Assembly (NCBI RefSeq): GCF_025766255.1
Contig: NW_026516667.1
Coordinates: 1-64,000 of the forward strand
Source of the DNA: Zychaea mexicana
Lineage: Eukaryota; Mucoromycota; Mucoromycetes; Mucorales; Lichtheimiaceae
Length of the DNA stretch: 64,000 nucleotides
Direction: 5' to 3'
Both the position numbers and the translations under genes were made by a program. Shown here piece by piece: positions 32,633 to 43,695 of this stretch (position 1 is its first letter; every line of letters begins with the position of its first letter). Under the pieces are notes generated by a model. It was not told where the DNA came from. It did no database searches and worked only from the letters and a program-made list of their open reading frames with translations.

Positions 32633-33128
32633 ATGCTTTCAAAGGCTTCTTTATGGGATCATGACACAATTTGCAGCTGAATTCATACGCTTCAGACAGA
32701 GTTGTCTACAAATTAGTAGCGCAATGTTTAATTTATGCAATAATGCTCATTACTGCGACTCTTATTTTTTTCTTACCAGCTTTTCAATATCGCTTAAGAT
32801 ATCAATTAATTCAGCATCCAACGCGGGGAATAGCTTAGAACCAAAATTTTCTAAAGCATCCAGATCTCCACCCGAGAAAACATCATCCCAATTGTTATCG
32901 CTGATGTCCAATATGAGTGACTGGGACGGACTAAAAAACATAAACATTCTGTGATGAGTGCTCTATATAACGTCTTTTTGATCTTATACAGACAAAAGGT
33001 CTGTTGATTTTAATACCTACTGATGGTAGTTGCACTGTTTCGCAAAGTCGATGACAATCTGGTCTATGATCAGTGGTGCTTCATCAGACCGTTCCAGGCT
33101 CCAGAAATTCTTTTTCAACAACTGTCCT
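32633..33128 (-). pseudogene. G middle fragment (unit 6)
   Basis: Parts of exons 5, 4 and 3 without the exon-4 insertion, between ORF A and the RNA polymerase fragment. Same endpoints as the fragments in units 4 and 7. Confidence 0.8.
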
Positions 33129-33653
33129 ATTAGGTTTATGGAGCAAATGCTTTTGGATTAAATAAATTATCTATTACCAAAAGATTAGAATGGGTTGACC
33201 AACATTTTTCAGAAATCTTAGATTTAAATTCAGGATTATGGAGAAAAGCTGATGAACCTATGTTATTTTTAGCTTTTTGTTTTGAGTTACAAGGTTATAA
33301 TAAGGATCCATTTAACTTTATTTCTAGATTACCAACTTATTTAGATGCAACATGTAATGGTGTACAATATTTAGCTGCAATGATTTCTGATTTTGATCTA
33401 GCTAGTAAAGTTAATTTATGTAGTTGAATCTGATATGAAAGATGATCCTAATGATCTTTATAGTTTAATGTTAAATCCTATTAATGAAGAAATTAAGAAA
33501 ATAGATTAATGTGATTTAGAGTATGCTAGATTAAAGGGTTTAGTATTAAATAGAAAGATTGTAAAAAGAAGTTTAATAACTATTTCATATGGAGTTAAGA
33601 TTAAAGGAATTTATGATCAATTAATTCAAGATCATTTTTCTATATATAAAAAA
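33129..33653 (+). pseudogene. RNA polymerase fragment with empty transposon site (unit 6)
   Basis: Starts like the unit 4 fragment but keeps Trp. At 33459-33473 it reads CTTTATAGTTTAATG with no CAGTA insertion, so the reading frame runs through as DLYSLMLNPINEE. It carries a different four-base insertion, TTTATGTAGTTG, near 33416-33424, which breaks the frame upstream. Confidence 0.82.
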
Positions 33654-34301
33654 TTGCCCATCAATCGTGGGTTATTGCCTCCATCGCTGATAGTTTTTTT
33701 GCAAATGGCATTCCAGCATGTACTGTTTCATAGTATAAATATACAAGAGTTAGATATACCTATTGAACAACAACGAAAGGAGAAAAATCTCACAGAAAAG
33801 AACCAACATCTGTGTCATCGAGCGATGTTTTTATGCTGTGGAATGAGGTGCTTGAAGACGGTAATTTATTTCAAATAAGGTATCAGATAGGGAGATGAGG
33901 TAGAAATTATGAACTAATATATGACGTAAGGTTGATGGGATGATATAGGGGTAGTTCAGTTTTTTTTTGTTTTTTCGATGACAATGACGATGACGGTGAT
34001 GATGATGATGATGACGGTGACGGTGATGATGATTCGGGAACAAAGGTTGTTGGGAGCATCCAATCACTTACAGATCGCAGTGATTCTAGGTTGGTGTTAC
34101 TTTTTACAAGTATATTCCACGTTTGCTCCATTATATATAGTCTAGATAAGGCCATTTTAAAGAGTGGAACAATTCTTGTGATGTAGTCTTCAGCATAGCT
34201 TCGATCGTCGTACTCTGGCAACATAACCTTGTGGGCAATCCATTACCAGCATTGATATTTTGCAGCCTGGAAGTTGCAAAAAGTTAGTATCAATAGACTA
34301 A

Positions 34302-34708
34302 GGGTGTTCTCAAAAAGGGCGAACGGCCATTCGCCCCACCCACGAATAGAAATAAATTTAAAAGCCGAAAAATTGTTTTCCATATGAAGATGGGTCGAAG
34401 CTTCCAAATTGAGCGAATCGTCGTCTCAACAATTTGTTGAGACGACGCCTCGGTCCGAACTCGAAAAGGAAAGTAGCTGTGTCACATCCATGCAACGGCA
34501 ATCGACTTGAATTTGGAAAAGCAGAAAAGATATCATTTTTCCTATACCTGTCTTTAGTACATCATCATTGCAGTACCAATAATACAGCTAGGTATCGCTG
34601 ATATGAATGTTTTTAGAAATACAAGTTTATTCTGATCGTGCTTAAAAAATACGAAGAAACACAGAAAAAATAAAGAAACCGCTCTTTTCTAATTTTCTTT
34701 TTTTTTCA
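34302..34708. other. Left end and transposase leader of Harbinger
   Basis: TIR, an inner inverted motif CGTCTCAACAATTTGTTGAGACG (perfect palindrome halves around 34420-34446), and the promoter/leader of the transposase. No ORF. Confidence 0.7.
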
Positions 34709-36296
34709 ATGGACAACAACTCCCGTTTATCACTCATTCAAGCTAATCGCGAGCAGGCTACTCAACGCCGTCGCCGTATCAGTGAACGAAGACGTCGACT
34801 GTTTTGGCTTCTTATGACTACTATGGCCGAAGCATCGCTCCGAACATTAGGCTTCCTTCCAGAAATGTATGCTTACATTGGTTCCCCTCTCCATTTTCGC
34901 CAAGTTCGTGGTCCCTATCAAGCAAAGCGATCCATGGATTACTGGAGAATCGAGCATAAGAACTTGACGGATGATGACAACCCGCGAAACAGCTACAAGG
35001 CTCATTATCGCATGAACAAGGCTACTTTCATTTGGTTAGTGGATATGCTATCTCAAGATCCAGCTTTCCAACGTAGCTCTCCGCGTGCTACTCCACCGTA
35101 CATCCAAATTGCTTGTGTTCTATGGCGCTACGCAAACACGCATCTTGGATACCGTTTGTTTAGTGCTCGTTTTGGTTTTTCGCAAGGCTCTTACAGGAAC
35201 TTCAGCCGGAACTTTATGCAAGCAATGGTGAACATACTCGGAAGGATGATCCGATGGCCGCAGACCCCAGAAGAAGTACAGAAAAATGCAGACGACTTTG
35301 CAAAAGTAGTTTTCGAATCGGATCGAACAAGAGCGGTAGCAAGACCCAAATTGCTAAATGTTATTGGGGCTATGGATGGGAAGCTGGTGATTATCCACAA
35401 GCCAAGTCATAGTGGGATAAGTTGGATGGATCGCAAAAACCACCATTCAATGAATCTCCTAGCTGTATGCGATGCACAGCAGCGGTTTTTGACTGTTTAT
35501 GTTGGTGAATCAGGTAACGTTCACAAATCACAATTTCCTTTCGTAATTGTATCCTTGCTAATATATTGTCATGATACAAGGTCGTGCACACGATTCTCGG
35601 GTGTTTGCCAATTCGGAACTAGCAAGAGATTTGAAAAATGATCCAGATGCCAAATGTCCAAATGACTCATACATTATTGCAGGTATGTAAAGATGATTCA
35701 TTATGTCTACATAGCAAGTTTATGCTAATTATAGTTTGTATTTAACAGATTCCGCTTATCCTCAACGCCCGTACATTATGACACCTTATCCGAAAAACAC
35801 ACGAGAGCGAGCCAAAAAAGATTTTAATTATGCTTTATCGTCACAGCGTATGGCAATTGAACATGCATTTGGTGCGCTCACTTCGCGTTGGCGATTCCTT
35901 AAGCATTACTTGTACCAGCTGAATCCGGTCGATCTCGCCACCACCATCTATGTCTGCTGTATCCTCCACAATATCTGCATCGACCGACCTGGCAACGAAC
36001 TCCCGGATAACATTGATGATTTTGACCAGGAGCTTAACGATCATCATCTTGTGAGTATTGCCGAAGTCGACGCGCATCATAGAACAGCCGAAGAAGATGA
36101 AGATAGTGGAGATACCGAAACTGCAACAGTAGTAGACATGGAACCAAATACTTCCAGCCTGCTGTCTATCTCTGTCGAACAAGACGACATCTTGACCGAC
36201 GCTGAAGTACGGCGGCTACGTCAAGCAGGGAACGCCAAACGCGACACACTTAAGGATGAGTTACAAGCACGTCATTCCGGCCGGCGTCAAGCATAA
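34709..36296 (+). CDS. Harbinger transposase (DDE_Tnp_4 family)
   Basis: Three exons, 34709-35513, 35581-35682 and 35749-36296, join in phase with GT-AG introns, giving 484 residues. Catalytic acidic residues sit in the expected contexts: first Asp in VIGAMDGKLVII, second in YIIADSAYPQRPYIM, Glu in MAIEHAFGALTSRWR. The intron junctions restore the family signature GRAHDSRVF, which supports the splice model. The C-terminus has LHNICIDRPGN and an acidic tail. Role: excision and integration at TAA/TWA sites with help from the Myb-like partner. Confidence 0.9.
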
Positions 36297-36546
36297 TTGT
36301 ATCAATAAAACCACAATGATAAGAGTCTTTAAAAACCCAATTTGTTTTAAGTAAATATCACTTATCCGAAATGGTTTGTTGAAGTTAATTCTCGATTTCC
36401 GATGCGCGAATTTATTGCGATCGATTGTTTTATTTTCTAGAATCAATAACCTCGCATTGGTTCCACAAAGTATGAATGTGACAAGTCGTTATAGTTTCCA
36501 CAAGTGTCAATAATTTGTGATATGTTAAGTGATACAAATAATACAT
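36297..36546. other. Short spacer between convergent Harbinger genes
   Basis: AT-rich 3' region; AATAAA at 36303-36308 may serve the transposase. Nothing else seen. Confidence 0.6.
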
Positions 36547-37563
36547 TTATTCTTCAGTGTTATTTTGCTCTCTATTATTTTGACTACGGGTGAGTCCTAC
36601 AAGTGCTGCAATTACATCTGCAATCCACTCCTCTGCTCTGACCCTTCTTTCTTCTAACTGTCGTTGGCTTTCAGCTCTTCTGTTTTCAAGATCGACCATC
36701 GCTTGAAGCTGCTGTTGAAAACGTCGCTCATCGGCTGCTTCGCGCTCTGCGTCGAGTGTACGTTCTTGTTCGGTGAACTGTTCGAAGATGCTGTCAAGTT
36801 TTTCAAACAGCTGTTCACGGCCCCGCTCATGCGCCTCCAAAAGCTCGCCGCCCAAATCGTTGTTAACTCGTCGTCGCTGCGCTGGTGGTTGTTCCGCATC
36901 ATCTGTGACAGAGTTGCCGGCATTTGCTTCATCATGAGTTCGAACCAGGTTGCCTTGACGATTTGAATCGATTGTTACCGGCGCTATCACACTAGCATCG
37001 TCTTGGAGAAACGCCATCATCGCATCGTAGTGAGAGAACCTCTCTTGATTACGTCCTCCCCCATTTCCGGTCTGATTCGTTTCCCCAGTGAGTCTTTGGA
37101 AGCGTCGAAGGAGCTTATCCCATTTCTTCTTACAAGCACTTCTGCTACGTCGATGTCCAGAACTGGTATCCTCAATGAACTTATTGTAGATCTTGTCCCA
37201 CCATTCCCCTTTTTCTTGGTTGCTTCTACCGTTCTTCCAGCGAGTATAATATTCTTCGACAGCGCGGATCAATTCTTCTTCTTCTTCTTCCATCCAGTCA
37301 GCAGTCGATTCTTCTTCCCTATCATCACCAGAGCCTACTGTATCGAGGTCAGAACCTTCACTGGCTTCAACCGTTTCTGGTTCTTGCTGTTGCGTGACGG
37401 GAGGCGTTGGTCGTACAGGTTGACTACCGTTTCTTGTGTTAAAACCTTGTGTTTCTGGTTCTTGCTGTTGGGTGACAGGAGGTGTTGATCGTACAAGCTG
37501 ACTACCGTTTCTTCTGTTAAAACCTTGCGTAGCAGGAGACCAAATAATAAAATTGTCGCTCAT
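36547..37563 (-). CDS. Harbinger Myb/SANT-like DNA-binding protein
   Basis: Single exon. The frame is open to an ATG at 37635, but the Met at 37563 (MSDNFIIW) is preferred because upstream codons give an unlikely hydrophobic leader. A 26-residue segment beginning TQGF(N)RRNGSQ is duplicated in tandem near the N-terminus. An acidic stretch leads into a SANT/Myb-like domain (WMEEEEEELIRAVEEYY, KGEWWDKIYNKF, ACKKKWDKLLRRF) with regularly spaced Trp. The C-terminal half is a Glu/Arg/Gln coiled coil. In this superfamily the Myb-like protein binds transposon ends and brings the transposase into the nucleus. Confidence 0.87.
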   Translation of the reverse strand: MSDNFIIWSPATQGFNRRNGSQLVRSTPPVTQQQEPETQGFNTRNGSQPVRPTPPVTQQQEPETVEASEGSDLDTVGSGDDREEESTADWMEEEEEELIRAVEEYYTRWKNGRSNQEKGEWWDKIYNKFIEDTSSGHRRSRSACKKKWDKLLRRFQRLTGETNQTGNGGGRNQERFSHYDAMMAFLQDDASVIAPVTIDSNRQGNLVRTHDEANAGNSVTDDAEQPPAQRRRVNNDLGGELLEAHERGREQLFEKLDSIFEQFTEQERTLDAEREAADERRFQQQLQAMVDLENRRAESQRQLEERRVRAEEWIADVIAALVGLTRSQNNREQNNTEE

Positions 37564-38732
37564 GATAATAAAAGAAGATAAACGAAGTTGATGTGATAAA
37601 ATAAGAAAGGGATAGATTTCGATGATAATTAGCATTTATTACTTCTTTATCCTGCCTATTTATATAGCCTGACATTCGGTAGGCATTTATAATAAGGAAA
37701 GTATTCATTTTATGCTGTTTTAACGGTCAATCATCTTTTTTTGTTCAATATCTCTTACTACTACTTGGAGATGTGGACGAAAATAGTAATAGCATGGTCC
37801 GAACGCCCGCAAAATTGCTCTCAAAATGTCCGTATGGACTATCACAATTTTGGTAATACCTTACTTCTAAATCAGGACCCCGTCCGGACGGCCGTTCGCC
37901 CTTTTTGAGAACACCCTAATATAAACACAGCCAAGTTTCACTGACCGTTGATGACGAAGCCGAGGATTTGAACTTGATGCAATGATTTTTGTGAATATGC
38001 CACTTGGCTCAACATATCATGCATGATTAACGGCATTTTGGTCAAGCTGTCCTTCATCTCTTTGGTCTGATCTTCGTTCTTTCCAATCTCGACACACCCC
38101 ACTTCTTTTCTGTTTGCGCTGTAAATCACGTCAATTTTACGGCCAACCCGACGGTTCGTGGCTGGTTCGATGGCTGATATGGATCTTTTCTTGTTCAAAG
38201 CATCGGCATTAGCCTTGCTCGAGCCTTCACTCCTGTTTTTACATTACATCGTAAGCGCACTTTATTTTGAAGTGTATAATAACCCTGTTTTTTGCGAATC
38301 TTTTGATTTACCCTTTTACTGTGATGCGAGTGCCTTTGACGATGGTTTTTATGAAACCCCACACTTCATACAATTGGTCGTATTCAAGCATGTTGTCCAT
38401 GTCGAGTTTTCTATTGTCGTACAAGAAAATTCTTGCAATTCGACGACCAACCATGCTTTCAAAGGCTCCTTTACGGGATCATGACACAATTTGCGGCCGA
38501 ATTCATATGCTTCAGACGGAGTTGTCTACAAATTAGTAGCGCAATGTTTAATTTATGCAATGATGCTCGTTACTGCGACTCTTATTTTTTTCTTACCAGC
38601 TTTTCAATATCGCTTAAGATATCAATTAATTCAGCATCCAACGCAGGGAATAGCTTAGAACCAAAATTTTCTAAAGCATCCAGATCTCTACCCGAGAAAA
38701 CATCATCCCAATTGTTATCGCTGATGTCTAAT

Positions 38733-39027
38733 GAGTATTGTTGAACCTTAAAAAAATTCGTAAGTTCTTAACTTACGAAGTGCTTCTTTTTATGGTTCTT
38801 TTTCAAAGAAGAAAAAGGTTCTGAATTCTCAACTGAAATTTTAATTTTGGGTATTACAGAATTCACAGATAATTGTTTTTCCATAAAAATTTTTTTAATT
38901 TTTTGTCTTAGCAAAAACTATTATCCAAAAAAAATAATTATTTTTTTCAAAGAAATTAATTTTAATTTCGAAATGATATATCTTTTTAAGAAATTAACTT
39001 TAAAGATTTTTATTTATTAATGATGCT
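38733..39027. repeat. Hairpin-rich insertion, unit 6 copy
   Basis: Same position and length, with a few substitutions (for example CAACTGAAATT). Confidence 0.75.
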
Positions 39028-39138
39028 CAATATGAGTGACTGGGACGGACTAAAAAACATAAACATTCTAGGATGAGTGCTCTATATAACGCCTTTTTGA
39101 TCTTATATAGACAAAAGGTCTGTTGATTTTAATACCTA

Positions 39139-39401
39139 TGAGAAGCAATTCTAATTTTTATATATTTTAAAAAATAGATTTCAATGAAAAGCATAAAAAT
39201 AATATAAATACAAAAATAGATGAGGAAAAAAGAAATTAACAGAATATTTAAATAATTGGAAACAGTTATAATAATTATTATAATTCTAAGTTTTTTTTTA
39301 ATTTCGAGTTTTTTAAAAATTATAATAATTAAGAAAATCTAAGATAAATAAAAATATTCTAAATTAATTTTAAAACCATTTAATTCTAATTGTCCCTCTA
39401 T
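39139..39401. other. Unique AT-rich insertion near G exon 3 (unit 6)
   Basis: About 263 bp of extremely AT-rich DNA present only in unit 6, between ACCTAT and CTAT|TAATGG, where other units are continuous. CTAT may be a short target duplication. It includes TTATAATAATTATTATAA. No ORF. Looks like a separate capture of organelle-like DNA; the origin cannot be settled from the sequence. Confidence 0.6.
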
Positions 39402-40504
39402 TAATGGTAGTTGCACTGTTTCGTAAGTCGATGACAATCTGGTCTATGATCAGCGGTGCTTCATCAGACCGTTCCAGGCTCCAGAAATTCTTTTTCGACA
39501 ACTGTCCTAACTCTCGCGAAATCCTTTCTTTGTCCAGAGTTGTCAGTTTTACTTTGAGGGACGTCGATCCGGGTGATTTAGTCGTTGGGTATGATGCTTT
39601 CGAGCATTCCCTGACTGCGATATTGTCTGCCTTGGGCCGAGCCAGCTCCACCATTTTCAGTGCTACGGCTGCCCAATCAGGCTTCTTGCGCCCTTTTGCC
39701 TTTACAAAAAAGCATTAACTTTTTGAAACTTGGTCACAATACTCGGTCTACAAGACGTATACTTACAACATCCACCTTTACCTGTTGCACAACCTTCCCA
39801 TATAGGTTGGTCCAGGTTTTTTCGAGCGCGTCCCCCAAATACGAGTTCTGTGCAATAAATTCGACATTTTCGTCGATGAAGTGCTGGAAACTGGGTGTGC
39901 TTGTAGTTTTTAGATAGTTCTCGACAACTGCAGTATATCATTAGTGTCTCATACTCCAAGGCAATCTCCTTAGATTTGTGTCACTCACATGCTTCTGTTT
40001 CCTTGGTAACGTTCGTCATGGTAATAGTTTTTGCACAGAGAATAGGTTTAACACGAAATAGTTATTTACATATCCTCCTTTAGAAGGAAAGAAAACAAAC
40101 ATACTTCTTTCCTTCTAGATAGGATCTTATTCAGACATACCTTTTCGAGGTGGATTCTATAAGTATCATTATTTAATGAGAAACTAAATGTCTTTATTTT
40201 TTAAAAAAATAGTGTTATTTAATTGATGCTATCTAATTTTATTAAGTTATTAAAAAAAATGTTTACAAAAATGTCTTTTAAAATTTTAGCGATCGCCCTA
40301 TTCCCCCTTTGTATCCTGCGATTAACTTTAAACTTAGTTTGGGTTATTTCTAGTTATTGGTTGAAAATACTTATTTATAGATGTAATAGAATATTACAAA
40401 CTTATTGTTCTTTATTACAGAATAATATTCTATCCATTATTAAGTTTATTAAACATAAGTATTACTATTCTACAGATAAAAATCATTTTAGATTTGCATC
40501 TGTA

Positions 40505-41558
40505 TGGTGCATACTGACTTAAATAGTTAATATATTTGAAATACCGACCCAAAAAAAGAAAGTGTATCAGAGTTGTCCAAAGTGAATTTTTTGAGATTCT
40601 GACCAGCAAGATGTGTTTAATAGCATATTATAAGCATTTCTTACTCGTTACTTTATGAAAAAAGGTGTTTTAGAGAGCTCTGATAGCCATCAAAGTTTTG
40701 TCGGAATATGAAAATTTACTATATAGACCCAAGATTTCGACAAGGTGGGAGGGGTAGATCAGTGAGGTAATGTAGGCTATTACAGTCTGTGTAACATTGC
40801 ATTAGTCATGGTTACACAAACACGTTATCCTCATTATCATACTGCTTTTTCACAAGGGTTGTGTTTCCTTCATTGATACTTGCTCATTGTAGTGAAGCTA
40901 CACTACTTCAAGATTGATCCAAATAACTCAACCCACTCCACCATCTTCGTAACCATTAAAATGCAGTAGAGAGAACACCACACACATGGATGAATCAAAT
41001 ATTACATAATTAGCACCATATTGATAATCTCTCAAACATGGATCACAATCGAGAATGACTCAGGACCAACTATTGTCAATACTTCGTTGCAATATAATAT
41101 CGATAATCTCTTAAACATGAATCAGAATCGAGAATAACTCAGTACCAACCATTGTCAGTACTTCGTTTCAATCTACATTATCTGAGTTGAGTGAAGTGTA
41201 CCTGTCAAAGAGCGGATATCATACGTCGATACTACAACCGTTACTGGCGTTATATCTAAGCATACAAGGATATAAAACACGATCGTGAAGCTGCCAAGAT
41301 CGTAGAGAAATTTACTTCTAGAAGTTACAAATCCCACCGTAGAATTATTGCAAGTGATTAGTTTGTATTTTTACCTCCGTTATTCTGACTTTCATAAATA
41401 AATGAGTATAGCTATCGATCATGTAATTCCCTGACTAGTGCAAAACATAGAGTATGATATATGAAGAAGCGTATTGGGTGTTTCGGGTGTTAATTTAGCC
41501 ACGGTGTTTCAAAAATTCTTAATTTTCGACAGCTCATGGTTTAAGTCAGTATGCACCA
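40505..41558. mobile_element. Non-autonomous TA-target element (MITE-like)
   Basis: 1054 bp inserted in ORF A of unit 7, flanked by TA (40503-40504, 41559-41560). Perfect 19-bp inverted ends TGGTGCATACTGACTTAAA, with weaker inverted similarity continuing inward (TTTGAAATACCG versus TTTGAAACACCG). No transposase-like ORF. TA duplication plus short TIR points to a Tc1/mariner-type element mobilised in trans. Confidence 0.88.
41020..41175. repeat. Imperfect direct repeat (~75 bp x 2) inside the MITE
   Basis: GATAATCTCTCAAACATGGA...CAATACTTCGTTGCAAT recurs as GATAATCTCTTAAACATGAA...CAGTACTTCGTTTCAAT directly downstream, with about ten substitutions. Confidence 0.75.
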
Positions 41559-41966
41559 TATTTTTAATTCCTAATATTCTAGTTGATTCTATTCATCTTT
41601 ATTTTATAGAATTTATCCACTTCTTAAATGATAATCTTTCTAACATTTTTACAGGCTCTTTAGGTTTGGTATTACTAGGTTTATTAATTTATATAAGTTC
41701 TGCCCCTAATTCATCTAATACAAATCCTTCATCAAAATATACTTTTAATGTTAATTTTGGAGATGAGGTGCAGGGTCAAATAATCATCCATCAAATAGTA
41801 ATTCTAATAATGATAAACTAATTACTTCTCCTGGAGTTGCTGCGGGAATTATTTCTGGAACAACAATAACTGCTGCAGTTAAAATTGCAAAAACAACTCC
41901 TAGAAATGGATTGTTTTTAGGTGTTGTTGGTACTATTGCTGATTTTGCTACTTATTAATTAGGTGA

Positions 41967-42265
41967 AATGAGGTTGTTGGGAGCATCCAATCACTTACAG
42001 ATCGCAGCGATTCTAGGTTGGTGTTACTTTTTACAAGTATATTCCACGTTTGCTCCATTATATATAGTCCAGATAAGGCCATTTTAAAGAGTGGAACAAT
42101 TTTTGTGATGTAGTCTTCAGCGCAGCTTCGATCGTCGTACTCTGGCAACATAACCTTGTGGGCAATCCATACCATGACGAACGTTACAAGGAAACAGAAG
42201 CATGTGAGTGACACGAATCTAAGGAGATTGCCTTGGAGTATGAGACACTAATGATATACTCAAAA
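41967..42265. pseudogene. G-gene chimera: 3' fragment plus inverted 5' fragment (unit 7)
   Basis: Same arrangement and joints as 18591-18887: last exon on -, then the G start region on + (ATGACGAACGTTACAAGG near 42174) up to the return of P sequence. Confidence 0.8.
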
Positions 42266-42420
42266 TGGATTGTTTTTAGGTGTTGTTGGTACTATTGCTG
42301 ATTTTGCTACTTATGGATTAGGTGAAATGATGAATCATAACTATGAAGAAAGAAAAAAAATGAGAGAAATGTGTAAAAGAATGTATTATCACTCTATTGA
42401 AAGATCTGGTAGTCCTCCAC

Positions 42421-42903
42421 CATGCTTTCAAAGGCTTCTTTACGGGATCATGACACAATTTGCAGCTGAATTCATACGCTTCAGACAGAGTTGTCTACAA
42501 ATTAGTAGCGCAATGTTTAATTTATGCAATAATGCTCATTACTGCGACTCTTATTTTTTTCTTACCAGCTATTCAATATCGCTTAAGATATCAATTAATT
42601 CAGCATCCAACGCGGGGAATAGCTTAGAACCAAAATTTTCTAAAGCATCCAGATCTCCACCCGAGAAAACATCATCCCAATTGTTATCGCTAATGTCCAA
42701 TATGAGTGACTGGGACGGACTAAAAAACATAAACATTCTGTGATGAGTGCTCTATATAACGTCTTTTTGATCTTATACAGACAAAAGGTCTGTTGATTTT
42801 AATACCTACTGATGGTAGTTGCACTGTTTCGCAAAGTCGATGACAATCTGGTCTATGATCAGTGGTGCTTCATCAGACCGTTCCAGGCTCCAGAAATTCT
42901 TTT
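42421..42903 (-). pseudogene. G middle fragment (unit 7)
   Basis: Parts of exons 5, 4 and 3 without the exon-4 insertion; endpoints shared with units 4 and 6. Confidence 0.8.
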
Positions 42904-43442
42904 TCAACAACTGTCCTATTAGGTTTATGGAGCAAATGCTTTTGGATTAAATAAATTATCTATTACCAAAAGATTAGAATGGGTTGACCAACATTTTTCA
43001 GAAATCTTAGATTTAAATTCAGGATTATGGAGAAAAGCTGATGAACCTATGTTATTTTTAGCTTTTTGTTTTGAGTTACAAGGTTATAATAAGGATCCAT
43101 TAAACTTTATTTCTAGATTACCAACTTATTTAGATGCAACATGTAATGGTGTACAATATTTAGCTGCAATGATTTCTGATTTTGATCTAGCTAGTAAAGT
43201 TAATTTATGTAGTTGAATCTGATATGAAAGATGATCCTAATGATCTTTATAGTTTAATGTTAAATCCTATTAATGAAGAAATTAAGAAAATAGATTAATG
43301 TGATTTAGAGTATGCTAGATTAAAGGGTTTAGTATTAAATAGAAAGATTGTAAAAAGAAGTTTAATAACTATTTCATATGGAGTTAAGATTAAAGGAATT
43401 TATGATCAATTAATTCAAGATCATTTTTCTATATATAAAAAA
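42904..43442 (+). pseudogene. RNA polymerase fragment with empty transposon site (unit 7)
   Basis: Same structure as in unit 6: CTTTATAGTTTAATG (about 43246-43260) with uninterrupted frame at that site, and the TTTATGTAGTTG insertion near 43204-43215. Ends at the joint to G. Confidence 0.82.
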
Positions 43443-43695
43443 TTGCCCATCAATCGTGGGTTATTGCCTCCATCGCTGATAGTTTTTTTGCAAATGGCAT
43501 TCCAGCATGTACTGTTTCATAGTATAAATATACAAGAGTTAGATATACCTATTGAACAACAACGAAAGGAGAAAAATCCCACAGAAAAGAACCAACATCT
43601 GTGTCATCGAGCGATGTTTTTATGCTGTGGAATGAGGTGCTTGAAGACGGTAATTTATTTCAAATAAGGTATCAGATAGGGAGATGAGGTAGAAA

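Larger units (their letters stand above)
34302..37916. mobile_element. PIF/Harbinger DNA transposon
   Basis: 3615 bp with perfect 27-bp terminal inverted repeats starting GGGTGTTCTCAAAAAGGGCG, flanked by a TAA duplication (34299-34301 and 37917-37919), the family-typical 3-bp target. It holds the expected convergent pair: a DDE transposase (+) and a Myb/SANT protein (-). Both look open, so the element may be autonomous. It sits in the last intron of a G pseudogene. Confidence 0.95.
33907..40019 (-). pseudogene. G gene pseudogene split by Harbinger element (unit 6)
   Basis: Exon 7 and tail at 33907-34301. The 3615-bp Harbinger element sits in the last intron. The rest lies at 37917-40019. Lesions: 17-bp loss in exon 7, 10-bp loss in exon 5 (near 38436), the exon-4 insertion (38733-39027), and a further AT-rich insertion (39139-39401) near the exon-3/intron-3 boundary. 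Confidence 0.82.
31644..40042. repeat. Array unit 6 (mosaic, Harbinger inside G)
   Basis: Short P, G middle fragment, RNA polymerase fragment, then G. It resembles units 4 and 7 but lacks the inverted G 5' piece and has a small local duplication of P near 32480. A PIF/Harbinger element and an extra AT-rich insertion lie within G. Confidence 0.88.
40226..42420 (+). pseudogene. ORF A pseudogene split by TA-target element (unit 7)
   Basis: 40226-40504, interrupted by the 1054-bp element, resumes at 41559. Shares the GATGAGG one-base loss. Joined to G at about 41967. A second C-terminal fragment of ORF A lies at about 42266-42420 between two G fragments. Confidence 0.75.
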
